DNA of 64,000 nt from Pseudomonas paralcaligenes (GTDB lineage: Bacteria > Pseudomonadota > Gammaproteobacteria > Pseudomonadales > Pseudomonadaceae). The DNA is taken from contig NZ_BPFX01000003.1 of the NCBI RefSeq assembly GCF_019655855.1, positions 434,001-498,000 on the forward strand. Direction: 5' to 3'. Position 1 is the stretch's first letter. Each line of letters starts with the position of its first letter. The notes under the pieces were generated by a model. It made no database searches and was not told the origin of the DNA. It saw only the letters and a list, made by a program, of their open reading frames with translations. Shown here one piece after another: positions 54,047 through 63,086 of the stretch. The translations under genes and the position numbers were made by a program.

Positions 54047-55036
54047 TCACTCACCCGCAGCCTCGGGATCGGGTTCGATGAGGTGGGTTTTGCCGGCGGC
54101 CAGAAAGATCGCCTCCAGCTGGGCGCGGCGGCGTTTGCCCCAGTCGATGGTTCTGAAATCTATCCTGCTCAGGCAAGGGAGCGTGGGCAGGAAGGAAAAG
54201 CGCTCCGCCTGCAGATGGGTATTGATCTCTTCAAGCACCAGCGTTTCCAGGCTGGGCAGGCTTTGCAGCACCTCCGGGTTGTCCCAGATTTTCAGACGCT
54301 TCAGTTCGAGGTGCTTCAGGGCGGCCATGTTTGCAAGGCTGGGCAGCTTCTGCAGATGCGGTGCTCCGTGGATTTTCAGGACTTCAAGGCCTGAAAAGTC
54401 TGCCAGGCCATCCAATGTGTCGAGTTTCCTGAGAGAACTCAGAAATAGTGCTTTCAGGCCACGGCGATTCAGGACCGCGAGGTTCCCGGGCGCAGTGCAG
54501 CCGTCCAGTGTCAGTGCGCTCAGGTCAGGCAGCGAGTCGAGCAGTTCATCCGTTGCGATGCGCGAACCACCGGCATACAGGCTTTGCAAGCTGTGGCAGT
54601 CGGCCAATGCTTCCAACCCACAGAAGTCGCCGTACAGTTCCAGGGTGCTCAGGTTCTTGAGGGCGGGCAGAAAGTCCAGGCTGACGGACTTGCCGCCCTT
54701 GAGTGTCAGGGCCTCCAGATCCAATTGCATCAAGGGTGAGATGGCCCGGGCCTGAGCCAGGCTGATCTCCAGTTTGCGCACATGGCGCAGCGAAGCCAGT
54801 GCTTGCAACTCTTCGTCGCTGTAGCTCTTTTTGTCCGCAACCGTCCAGACCTGCAACCCCAGGTCCGGGCGCCTGGAAAAGACCTGCCTATCCAGTTCGA
54901 AGAGGTGCTCCAGCGCCTCGAAGCCGAAGGTGAAGCCAATGTGGCCACCGTGCCTTATCTGTGACCCAGCCTCTGCGATCGCGGCAGACGTCCATGGCAG
55001 GCCGTTCATCGAGAAGGGGCGGTCAGCCTCATTCAT
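54047..55036 (-). CDS. Leucine-rich-repeat protein
   Basis: 329 aa. After an N-terminal domain (MNEADRPFSMNGLPWTSAAI; HIGFTFGFEALEHLFELDRQ) come about nine leucine-rich repeats of 21-24 residues: LRHVRKLEISL, LDLEALTLKGG, LKNLSTLELYGD, LPDLSALTLDGC, RGLKALFLSSL, FSGLEVLKIHG, MAALKHLELKRL, LPSLETLVLEEI. LRRs bind proteins. No signal peptide. GAGGAG at 8 nt supports the ATG. GC is visibly lower than in flanking genes, suggesting later acquisition. It is followed closely by two other accessory genes. Confidence 0.82.
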   Translation of the reverse strand: MNEADRPFSMNGLPWTSAAIAEAGSQIRHGGHIGFTFGFEALEHLFELDRQVFSRRPDLGLQVWTVADKKSYSDEELQALASLRHVRKLEISLAQARAISPLMQLDLEALTLKGGKSVSLDFLPALKNLSTLELYGDFCGLEALADCHSLQSLYAGGSRIATDELLDSLPDLSALTLDGCTAPGNLAVLNRRGLKALFLSSLRKLDTLDGLADFSGLEVLKIHGAPHLQKLPSLANMAALKHLELKRLKIWDNPEVLQSLPSLETLVLEEINTHLQAERFSFLPTLPCLSRIDFRTIDWGKRRRAQLEAIFLAAGKTHLIEPDPEAAGE

Positions 55037-55074
55037 TTTCTGACTCCTCAGGCGGGGCGGATTCCATCGAATGG

Positions 55075-55572
55075 CTAGGGCTCGCAGCGATAGCTCGCGA
55101 ACTCGACGAGCCGCTCGGTGAGCGAGCGCTCCTGCCACTGGATATCGAGAATGACCCACCGATCGCTCTCGCGGCGAAGGACGACGGTGTCCGTCCAGTG
55201 AAAGTCGTCGTAGGCGAGCCGGGCGGAGACGCGGGCCGTATCGCCCGCGACGCTGGCCTGGGTGGACAGGAGGGCCTGGGCTCCTTCCGGCCAGAGGAAA
55301 AAGGGGCTCTGGTCCAGCATGTGGGGCTTCATGTCCGCCGGCACCAGGCGGGCACAGGATTCTTCATAGGCGCGTTGCGCTGCCAGGGCGGTGAACAGCT
55401 CCTGCCCCAGTAGCGGTTGCACCTGTGCCGCTTCCTTGTCCGGGGCGTTCGAGGTGGTGTGAATTGCCCAGGCGTAGAAGTCCTGGACGGTACGTTCGGG
55501 CGAATCGTGGGCCATGCTGCCGAATGGGATCAGCAGCAGGAGTATCGCCAGCAGGGAGCGACAGTCGTGCAT
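55075..55572 (-). CDS. DUF3828-like exported protein
   Basis: 165 aa. Signal peptide (residues 1-21, LLAILLLLIPFGSMA), then a domain starting SPERTVQDFYAWAIHT, with SPFFLWPEGAQALLSTQ and RWVILDIQWQERSLTERLV. This fits DUF3828 or a similar periplasmic NTF2-like domain. AGGA precedes the ATG at 55572. It lies 38 bp upstream of the LRR gene on the same strand. Function unknown; one of three accessory genes with shared low GC. Confidence 0.72.
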   Translation of the reverse strand: MHDCRSLLAILLLLIPFGSMAHDSPERTVQDFYAWAIHTTSNAPDKEAAQVQPLLGQELFTALAAQRAYEESCARLVPADMKPHMLDQSPFFLWPEGAQALLSTQASVAGDTARVSARLAYDDFHWTDTVVLRRESDRWVILDIQWQERSLTERLVEFASYRCEP

Positions 55573-55613
55573 GTGTGTCCTATGGCTTGAGTTCGGTATC
55601 ACTGTTGGAGTGG

Positions 55614-55994
55614 TCAAGCCGAAGTTCCAGGGTGGTCATAGAAGTCGTCGTATTCGCGGTAATGGTTCGCGGCGAGCACGAATCTTTCGATCTCCTCCTG
55701 ATTCGGTTCCCTGGGGATGGATGCGTTCTCGATAACGCCGACCAGAGTCCCACTCTCGAACCACGGGTACAGATCGAGGTCGCGTAGCGCGATGGGCAGA
55801 TACCCACCGTGCCTGCATTCGTACACCTCGTCGTCCGGCATATCATCGACCTCATCTTCGTCGATGAAGAAGAACCGGGCCGAATGAGGATCGCTGTTCC
55901 ATTGCTTACGATTGACATAGATCCAGCAATTCACGTCATCGCCCTCGGCGATTGTCGTGTTGATCAGCTGCTTCAGGCTGTCACATTGAATCAT
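55614..55994 (-). CDS. DUF7716-like acidic protein
   Basis: 126 aa, soluble and very acidic: MIQCDSLKQLINTTIAEGDD, then WIYVNRKQWNSD, FFIDEDEVDDMPDDEVYECR, GYLPIALRDLDLYPWFESGT and NQEEIERFVLAANHYREYDDF. It resembles the DUF7716 group, often found among small accessory or immunity-like genes. GGAGA precedes the ATG at 55994. It is first of the three-gene minus-strand accessory set. Whether it neutralises a toxin is speculation. Confidence 0.65.
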   Translation of the reverse strand: MIQCDSLKQLINTTIAEGDDVNCWIYVNRKQWNSDPHSARFFFIDEDEVDDMPDDEVYECRHGGYLPIALRDLDLYPWFESGTLVGVIENASIPREPNQEEIERFVLAANHYREYDDFYDHPGTSA

Positions 55995-56268
55995 GGCGAG
56001 TCTCCTTCCCCGGGCGTGGCGTTTGGTTGATGGGGCGACGGTTGCCGCGGCTTGCACGTGCACGCCGATAGAGAGTTTGAGTGGTTTGAGAAACCCAGAC
56101 AGTGAAGCGGCAGGTGAAAACGAGATATTCACCGGAGCGAGCGCATCGTCCAGCGCCATGAGAACGATGAGCGAGCGATTCCTGCAGGCAACGGGCTATC
56201 GGCCCTCCGACAAGCTACTGTTCCACAAGGGATTGTCAGACGCCACGACGAACCACATGGAGACTGCG

Positions 56269-56451
56269 ATGCTGGAAACACAGCTGTACCAGTGCCCCTA
56301 TTGCTGGGAGACGGCCGAGGCGGTGCTCGACCTGTCGGCCGGGGATCAGGAGTATGTGGAGGACTGCCCGGTGTGCTGTCGGCCGATCCTGTTCGACCTG
56401 CGCACCGATGGCGTGGAGTGGTCGCTGGACGTGCGTGGGGAGAACGAGTGA
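56269..56451 (+). CDS. CPXCG-motif small zinc-finger-like protein
   Basis: 60 aa: MLETQLYQCPYCWETAEAVL, then DLSAGDQEYVEDCPVCCRPILF. Two CxxC pairs (CPYC and CPVC) should bind one zinc, as in the CPXCG cysteine-rich family. GGAG 6 nt before the ATG at 56269 decides the start over the ATG at 56257. Its stop overlaps the next ATG by one base. The 274 bp before it (55995-56268) is a divergent promoter region with no recognised gene. Confidence 0.85.
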   Translation: MLETQLYQCPYCWETAEAVLDLSAGDQEYVEDCPVCCRPILFDLRTDGVEWSLDVRGENE

Positions 56452-56711
56452 TGCAGCGCATCTACGAGCCGCAGGACCTGCTGGAGGCGGAGCTGTTGCT
56501 GGGCATGCTGGCCAGCGAGGGGGTGGAGGCGCACCTGGCCGGGCGGCATCTGCTCGGCGCGGTGGGCGAGCTGCCGGCGCTGGGCCTGCTCGCGCTGGTG
56601 GTGGAGGACGAGGACGCCGAGCACGCGCGGCGGCTGATCGCCGGGTACAATGCCGCCGCCCCGTTGCCCGGCGAGGAGCCCGAGGGCTGCCCCGGCGTGC
56701 TGCTTTGCTAG
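56451..56711 (+). CDS. DUF2007 putative signal-transducing protein
   Basis: 86 aa: MQRIYEPQDLLEAELLLGML, then ASEGVEAHLAGRHLLGAVGELPAL and LLALVVEDEDAEHARRLIAG. This is the DUF2007 ferredoxin-like fold, related to PII-like binding domains. It is translationally coupled to the CPXCG gene (TGATG at 56449-56453). It is followed after 22 bp by the SRAP gene. Function unknown. Confidence 0.85.
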   Translation: MQRIYEPQDLLEAELLLGMLASEGVEAHLAGRHLLGAVGELPALGLLALVVEDEDAEHARRLIAGYNAAAPLPGEEPEGCPGVLLC

Positions 56712-56733
56712 TTCTGTCGGTACTGCCCTGCCC

Positions 56734-57351
56734 ATGAGTGGACGCTACGCCCTGTTTCGCTGGCCCCAGGCCGTTTCCGGCCTGCCGGGTTTTCCCGAGG
56801 GTTTCCCCCAGCGCTGGAACCTGGCGCCCGGCGCCCAGGTGCTGTTCATCCACCAACCCGAGGGCGAGCTGCAGGCCGCGGCCGGGCGCTGGGGGCTGAC
56901 CCCGGCCTGGCTCGATGATCTGTCGAAGGCGCCCGCCCATGCCCGCGCCGAGACCCTGGCCGAGCAGCCGATGTTTCGTGAGGCGTTCCGCCAGCGCCGC
57001 TGCCTGCTGCCGGCCAACGGCTTCTATGAATGGCGTGGCCAGGCCAACCGCAAGCGCCCGTACTGGTTAAGCAGCGAGGGGCTGCTGTACTTCGCCGGCG
57101 TGTGGGAGGCCTACCCGACGGCGGGGCAGACCTACCTCAGCGTGGCGATGATCACCGCGCCGGCCAGCTATCTGCGCCGGCCCATCGTGCTGGACCAGGC
57201 CGCCACCCGCGCCTGGCTCTACCCGCAGACCCCGGTCGAGCAGTTGCAGGCGCTGCTGGCCGCGCCGCAGCCGCCACTGCGCGAGCGGGCGCTGGCGACC
57301 CTGATCAACGATCCGGCCTTCGAGGGGCCGGACTGCCTGACCCCGGCCTGA
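56734..57351 (+). CDS. SRAP-family (YedK/HMCES-like) protein with altered active site
   Basis: 205 aa. The SRAP fold is recognisable by MSGRYALF, RWNLAPGAQVLFI, RWGLTPAW, ARAETLAEQPMFREAFRQRR, CLLPANGFYEWRG and RPIVLD. YedK/HMCES enzymes crosslink abasic sites in ssDNA through Cys2, helped by an Asn before ARxET, Glu in GFYEW and a His in an IHxRMP segment. Here residue 2 is Ser, the Asn position is His69, and the His segment is replaced by SYLRRPIVL. Only Glu99 is kept. ATG 56734 is the family start, so Cys2 is not lost by mis-calling. Probably a non-crosslinking paralogue. Confidence 0.85.
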   Translation: MSGRYALFRWPQAVSGLPGFPEGFPQRWNLAPGAQVLFIHQPEGELQAAAGRWGLTPAWLDDLSKAPAHARAETLAEQPMFREAFRQRRCLLPANGFYEWRGQANRKRPYWLSSEGLLYFAGVWEAYPTAGQTYLSVAMITAPASYLRRPIVLDQAATRAWLYPQTPVEQLQALLAAPQPPLRERALATLINDPAFEGPDCLTPA

Positions 57352-57370
57352 TGCCGCCGGTGCGTGCGGC

Positions 57371-58264
57371 CTAGGTTTCGCGGTACTCGGGGCGTTGCGC
57401 CAGTCCTTCCTTCAACAGTTCCACCAGCAGGCGCACCTTGGGCGAGAGGTGGCGCTGCTGCGGGTACATCGCCCACACGGCGGTGTGCGGCGGGCGCTGC
57501 TGCGGCAGCAGGTCGACCAGCGCGCCGCTGCGCAGGTGCGGCTGCACGTAGTAGTCCGGCAGCTGGCACAGGCCGAAGCCGCGCAGGGCGGCGTCGAGCA
57601 CCGCTTCGCCGCTGTTGCAGCGCCAGTTGCCCTGCACCCGCACGCCCAGCTCGCGGCCGTCCTGCTGGAAGCTCCATTGCTCGCTGCTGCCGATCAGGCA
57701 GTTGTGCCGCACGAGTTCGGACAGCGAGTGCGGCCGGCCGTAGCGCTCCAGATAGGCGGGTGCCGCGCACAGGTGCATGACCCGTGGCGCCAGGCGGGTG
57801 GCGACCAGGCGCGAGTCGGGCAGGCGGCCGAGGCGGATGGCCAGGTCCAGGCCGCCGTGGAGCAGGTCGAGGGTCTGGTTGCTCAGTTCGATGTCCACCC
57901 GCAACTGCGGGTGGCGGGCCATGAAGTCGTTGACTAGTGGCACCACGAAGCGCTCGCCGTAGGCCACCGCGCAGGTCATGCGCAGCAGGCCCTTGGGTTC
58001 GCCGGCCAGGTCGCCGACCGCGCGCAGGGCTTCCTCGCGGGCGTCCTGCAGGCGCTGGCAGTGCTGCAGGAAGGTCTGCCCGGCCTCGGTCAGCGCCACC
58101 TTGCGCGTGCTGCGGTAGAACAGGCGGGTCTGCAGGCGTTCTTCGAGGCGCGCCACCTGGCGGCTGACCTGGGAGGTGGACAGCCCCAGGCGCTGCGCGG
58201 CGGCGGCGAAGCGGCCGCATTCGGCCACGGCGACGAACTCGTCCAGCCCTTCCCATCGGTTCAT
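57371..58264 (-). CDS. LysR-family regulator, divergent from adhC
   Basis: 297 aa. HTH WEGLDEFVAVAECGRFAAAA, QRLGLSTSQVSRQVARLEER; effector domain typical of the AaeR/DsdC-like 'CrgA' branch (GLLRMTCAVAYGERFVVPLV, LDLAIRLGRLPDSRLVATRL). It is divergent from the glutathione-dependent formaldehyde genes, matching the regulator position of the P. aeruginosa adhC-fghA locus. Formaldehyde or an aldehyde adduct is the expected signal. It converges on the SRAP gene with 19 bp between stops. Confidence 0.92.
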   Translation of the reverse strand: MNRWEGLDEFVAVAECGRFAAAAQRLGLSTSQVSRQVARLEERLQTRLFYRSTRKVALTEAGQTFLQHCQRLQDAREEALRAVGDLAGEPKGLLRMTCAVAYGERFVVPLVNDFMARHPQLRVDIELSNQTLDLLHGGLDLAIRLGRLPDSRLVATRLAPRVMHLCAAPAYLERYGRPHSLSELVRHNCLIGSSEQWSFQQDGRELGVRVQGNWRCNSGEAVLDAALRGFGLCQLPDYYVQPHLRSGALVDLLPQQRPPHTAVWAMYPQQRHLSPKVRLLVELLKEGLAQRPEYRET

Positions 58265-58287
58265 GGATTATCCCTGTTTGGCAATAA

Positions 58288-59481
<1,194 letters not shown>

Positions 59482-59565
59482 GGAAATACCGTGCGGCCCG
59501 CTGGCCGCGCGGATTGCTCGCAGGGTGCGCGGGGCCGCCCAGGTCGTGCGCACCACAAATCCATC

Positions 59566-59586
59566 GGTGCGCGCGGCGCACCCTAC
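59566..59586. repeat. GGTGCGC-type palindromic module between adhC and fghA
   Basis: A single GGTGCGCGCGGCGCACC plus CTAC unit. The Shine-Dalgarno GGAG of fghA (59587-59590) starts at the next base, so the repeat directly abuts the translation initiation region of fghA. Confidence 0.85.
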
Positions 59587-59596
59587 GGAGTGGGTC

Positions 59597-60442
59597 ATGA
59601 CCCTCGAAATCGTTTCCAGCAACAAGAGCTTCGGCGGCTGGCACAAGCGCTACCGCCACCGTTCCACCGCGCTCAACTGCGACATGGTGTTCGCCGTGTA
59701 CCTGCCGCCGCAGGCGGAGCAGGGCGCCAAGCTGCCGGTGCTGTACTGGCTGAGCGGCCTGACCTGCACCGACGAGAACTTCATGCAGAAGGCCGGCGCG
59801 CACCGGCTGGCCGCCGAACTCGGCCTGATCATCGTTGCGCCGGACACCAGTCCGCGCGGCGAGGGCGTGCCGGACGACCCGGACAAGGCCTGGGACTTCG
59901 GCCTCGGCGCCGGCTTCTACGTCAACGCCACCCAGGAGCCCTGGGCGCGCCACTACCGCATGTACGACTACGTGGTGCAGGAGCTGCCGGCGCTGATCGA
60001 GGCCAATTTCCCGGTTACCGACAAACGAGGTATCTCCGGCCACTCCATGGGCGGCCACGGTGCGCTGATCTGCGCGCTGAAGAATCCGGGGCGATACCGG
60101 TCGGTGTCGGCCTTCTCGCCGATCACCAACCCGCTCAATTGCCCCTGGGGCGAGAAGGCGTTCTCCAACTACCTGGGCGACGACCGTTCGCGCTGGCGCG
60201 AGTGGGACGCCTGCGCGCTGATTGCCGAGGCCACGGAGCGGCTGCCGCTCCTGGTCGACCAGGGTGATCGCGACGACTTCCTCGAAGGCCAGCTCAAGCC
60301 CCAGGCGCTGCAGGCCGCGGCCAAGGCGGCGGATCATCCTCTGACCCTGCGCCTGCAGCCGGGCTACGATCACAGCTACTACTTCATCGCCAGCTTTATC
60401 GAGGATCATCTTCGGCACCATGCCGAGGCGCTGAACCGCTGA
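59597..60442 (+). CDS. fghA: S-formylglutathione hydrolase
   Basis: 281-aa esterase-D fold enzyme. Nucleophile Ser150 in [10 protein letters not shown], acid in [14 protein letters not shown], base in GYDHSYYF; the family blocks [19 protein letters not shown] and [14 protein letters not shown] are intact. It hydrolyses S-formylglutathione to formate and glutathione, completing formaldehyde detoxification. The ATG at 59597 follows GGAG at 6 nt; the frame extends upstream through the repeat but is not family-like. Confidence 0.96.
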   Translation: MTLEIVSSNKSFGGWHKRYRHRSTALNCDMVFAVYLPPQAEQGAKLPVLYWLSGLTCTDENFMQKAGAHRLAAELGLIIVAPDTSPRGEGVPDDPDKAWDFGLGAGFYVNATQEPWARHYRMYDYVVQELPALIEANFPVTDKRGISGHSMGGHGALICALKNPGRYRSVSAFSPITNPLNCPWGEKAFSNYLGDDRSRWREWDACALIAEATERLPLLVDQGDRDDFLEGQLKPQALQAAAKAADHPLTLRLQPGYDHSYYFIASFIEDHLRHHAEALNR

Positions 60443-60446
60443 ACGA

Positions 60447-60588
60447 CGAGGGGCGCCAACGATCAGGTCAGGTGTGGTGCCGTAGGGTGCGCCCTGCGCA
60501 CCGAGCGCTCCTGGTGCGCATGACCAGGAGGCCCCGCGACACCCTGCCGACGCCTGACTGACAGGCTTGGCCCCATTGGCGCCCCTCG
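60447..60588. repeat. Large inverted structure between convergent genes
   Basis: CGAGGGGCGCCAA (60447-60459) is exactly complementary to 60576-60588. Inside, GTCAGG/CCTGAC and a REP-like GTAGGGTGCGCCCTGCGCACC-type unit (about 60481-60501, one module of 21 bases) add further pairing. It occupies nearly all of the 158 bp between fghA and the receptor gene and may end both transcripts. Confidence 0.7.
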
Positions 60589-60600
60589 CTCACGGGCGAC

Positions 60601-62994
60601 TCAGAAGTCGTAGCGGGTGGTCAGCATCACGTTGCGCGGCTCGCCCCAGGAGTAGGTGCTGTAGAAGTCCATGAGGGTCAGGTACTTCTCGTCCAGCAGG
60701 TTGTCCACGGTGAGCGTGGCCGAGAGGTTGTCGCTGACCTGGTAGCGGGCCATCACGTTGAGCAGCCAGAAGTCGTCCTGGCCGAAGTCCTGGTAACGGT
60801 CGAGCGGGGCGTTCCACACCGAGCCCCAGGTGCGGTCCTGCCAGCGCGCGCCGCCGCCGAGGGTGACCGGCGACAGCGCGCCACGCAGCTGGTAGGTGGT
60901 CTGGACGCTGAACTGGTTTTCCGGCTCCAGGGTGGAGATTTTCTCGCTGTCGAGGCGGGCGATCTTGTGGGTGAAGCCGGCCTGCAGGTTCCAGCCCTCC
61001 GCCAGCCTGCCGGAGATCTCCGCCTCGTAGCCCTTGGTCCTCACACCCTGGACCGCCTGGTAGGCGACCTCGCCGGTGCCGGGCACCGTGCCCACCGCCT
61101 CGCCGTAGTTGTCCTGCTTGATCTCGAAGTAGGCCAGGCTGGCATTCAGGCGGCCATCGAAGAACTCGGCCTTGAAGCCGGCCTCGTAGCTGTCGCCTTC
61201 CAGCGGGTCGAGGGTTCGGGAGTCCAGGTCGCGGATGCTCTGCGGCTTGAAGATGCTGGTGTAGCTGGCGTAGGCCGAGAGGTTGTCGGTCAGGTCGTAG
61301 ACCAGGCCGGCATAGGGCACCGGCACGCCGCTCTCGCGGATGTCCTCGCCCTCGTAGTCGGACACCCGGACGCCGAGGATCGCCTTCAGGTCGTCGGCCA
61401 GGTTCAGGCGGGTGGCGAGGTAGGCGCCGCGTTCGCGGATCAGCTCGTCGTTGATCCCTGATGGCTCACCCCATTCGGGCTCCGGCACCTTGCCGTTCCA
61501 CCCGTAGTAGTCGCTCACCTCGCCGTCGTAGGCATAGCCCCAGTAGCCCTTGCCGTCCCATTCGCGGCGCGCCAGGCTGCCGCCGACGACCAGCTCGTGC
61601 TCCCGGCCGAAGGCCTGGAAGGGGCCGGACAGGTAGGCGTCGACGGCGTCGCTGACGGTTTCGCCGGTGTACTTGCCGGTCCACATGCTGGCGCCCGTGC
61701 CGGTGGTCGGGTCTGGGTTGCCGGCGGCCGCCGAGCCCAGGGTGGCGTAGTAGCCGTTGATCTGATGGTTGAGCTGCAGCTTGCCCAGCCAGCCGTTGGC
61801 GAAATGGTGTTCGAGGGTGGCGAACAGCGTGCGGGTGTACTGCTCCCAGGTGCTCCACTCGGCGGCGTTGCTGAACGAGCGGGAGCGGTCGTTGAAGTTG
61901 CCGTTGGCGTCGAAGATGGGGTTGCCGCCCCAGGTGGAGCCTTGCGGCAGGTTGTCCTGGTAGTCCGCGCCGAGGGTCAGCAGGGTGTCCTCGCCGAGGT
62001 CGGCCTCGAGGATGCCGTAATAGATAGTGCTTTCGCGGCTGTAGTTGTCCTGCACGCTGTGTTTCTTCTGGTGGGCGGCCACCGCCCGGCCGCGCAGGTT
62101 GCCGGTCTCGGTCAGCGGGCCGGAAACGTCCAGTTCGCTGCGGTAGGTGTCCCAGCGCCCGGCGCCCAGGCTCAGGTGGCCCTGGAAGTCGTGGGTGGGC
62201 TTCTTGCGGATCAGGTTGATGGTCGCGCCCGGGTCGCCGCTGCCGGTGAGCAGGCCGGTGGCGCCCTTGAGCACCTCGACGCGGTCGTAGATGGCCATGT
62301 CGCTGAGCGTGTTGCCCGCCGAGTAGGCCGAGTTGCGGGTCATCGGGACGCCGTCGTACTGGAAGTTGTCGATGCTGAAGCCGCGGGCGAAGTAGACATT
62401 CCGCTCGCTGTCGAAGGTGACGATGCTGATGCCCGGGGTGTGGGCCATCACCTGGTCGATGGAGTTCAGGGCGAAGTCGTCCATGTGCTGGCGGGTCACC
62501 ACGCTGATCGACTGCGGCGTTTCGCGCGGCGTCAGCACCAGGCGGGTGGCCGTGGCGATGGTCCCCGGCGTGTAGGAACCGCTGTCCTCGGTGATGGTGC
62601 CGAGCTGGTTGCTGACGATGCTGGTGGCGCCCAGCTCCAGCGCGCCGCTGCCGTCACCGGCGGGGATCAGCTGGTAGCGGCCGTCGCTGGTCCGCACGGC
62701 CTGCAGGCCGCTGCCGGAGAGCAGCAGGCCGAGGCCTTCCTCGACGCCGTAGTGGCCGTCGAGCCCGGCGCTGGACTGGCCGCGGGTCAGCGCCGGGTCG
62801 AACGACAGCACCACGCCGGCCTCGCTGGCGAAGCGGGTCAGCACCTGGCCCAGGTCGCCCTGGGCGAGGTGGTATTCGCGGGCGTCGGCATCCTGGGCCT
62901 GGACGGCCAGTGGGGTGCTCAGCAGGAGCGCGGAGCAGAGCAGCGCGTGGCTAAGCCCGACGCGCAGCGGGTGTAGGGGAAAGGGGATGCTCAT
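60601..62994 (-). CDS. STN-domain TonB-dependent siderophore receptor (FpvA/FoxA-like transducer)
   Basis: 797 aa. Signal peptide about 1-33. STN signalling domain about 38-112 (YHLAQGDLGQVLTRFASEAG, GLLLSGSGLQAVRTSDGRYQL). Plug: TPRETPQSISVVTRQHMDDF, MAHTPGISIVTFDSERNVYF, ARGFSIDNFQYDGVPM. Large barrel ending LDEKYLTLMDFYSTYSWGEP and a C-terminal Phe. This is the hydroxamate/pyoverdine-like class that signals to a FecR anti-sigma factor. Next to fecR on the same strand, so it probably induces its own synthesis when loaded. The siderophore is not identifiable. Confidence 0.92.
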   Translation of the reverse strand: MSIPFPLHPLRVGLSHALLCSALLLSTPLAVQAQDADAREYHLAQGDLGQVLTRFASEAGVVLSFDPALTRGQSSAGLDGHYGVEEGLGLLLSGSGLQAVRTSDGRYQLIPAGDGSGALELGATSIVSNQLGTITEDSGSYTPGTIATATRLVLTPRETPQSISVVTRQHMDDFALNSIDQVMAHTPGISIVTFDSERNVYFARGFSIDNFQYDGVPMTRNSAYSAGNTLSDMAIYDRVEVLKGATGLLTGSGDPGATINLIRKKPTHDFQGHLSLGAGRWDTYRSELDVSGPLTETGNLRGRAVAAHQKKHSVQDNYSRESTIYYGILEADLGEDTLLTLGADYQDNLPQGSTWGGNPIFDANGNFNDRSRSFSNAAEWSTWEQYTRTLFATLEHHFANGWLGKLQLNHQINGYYATLGSAAAGNPDPTTGTGASMWTGKYTGETVSDAVDAYLSGPFQAFGREHELVVGGSLARREWDGKGYWGYAYDGEVSDYYGWNGKVPEPEWGEPSGINDELIRERGAYLATRLNLADDLKAILGVRVSDYEGEDIRESGVPVPYAGLVYDLTDNLSAYASYTSIFKPQSIRDLDSRTLDPLEGDSYEAGFKAEFFDGRLNASLAYFEIKQDNYGEAVGTVPGTGEVAYQAVQGVRTKGYEAEISGRLAEGWNLQAGFTHKIARLDSEKISTLEPENQFSVQTTYQLRGALSPVTLGGGARWQDRTWGSVWNAPLDRYQDFGQDDFWLLNVMARYQVSDNLSATLTVDNLLDEKYLTLMDFYSTYSWGEPRNVMLTTRYDF

Positions 62995-63086
62995 GGTCGT
63001 GTTCTCTGATGGGTTGGCGGGTGGGCATGGGGCCCACCTCCCCAAGTCGTACGAGAACGCGAAGAAGTATCATTCGAGACGATTTT

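Noticed and set aside
57219..58256. Long minus frame overlapping the LysR gene at 57371
   Set aside because: Shifted-frame shadow of the LysR gene with an Arg/Ala/Gly-rich product.
62995..63086. Possible Fur box between fecR and the receptor (AATGATACTTCTT on the minus strand)
   Set aside because: It matches too few consensus positions and is not a dyad. A Fur or sigma site is likely nearby but cannot be placed.
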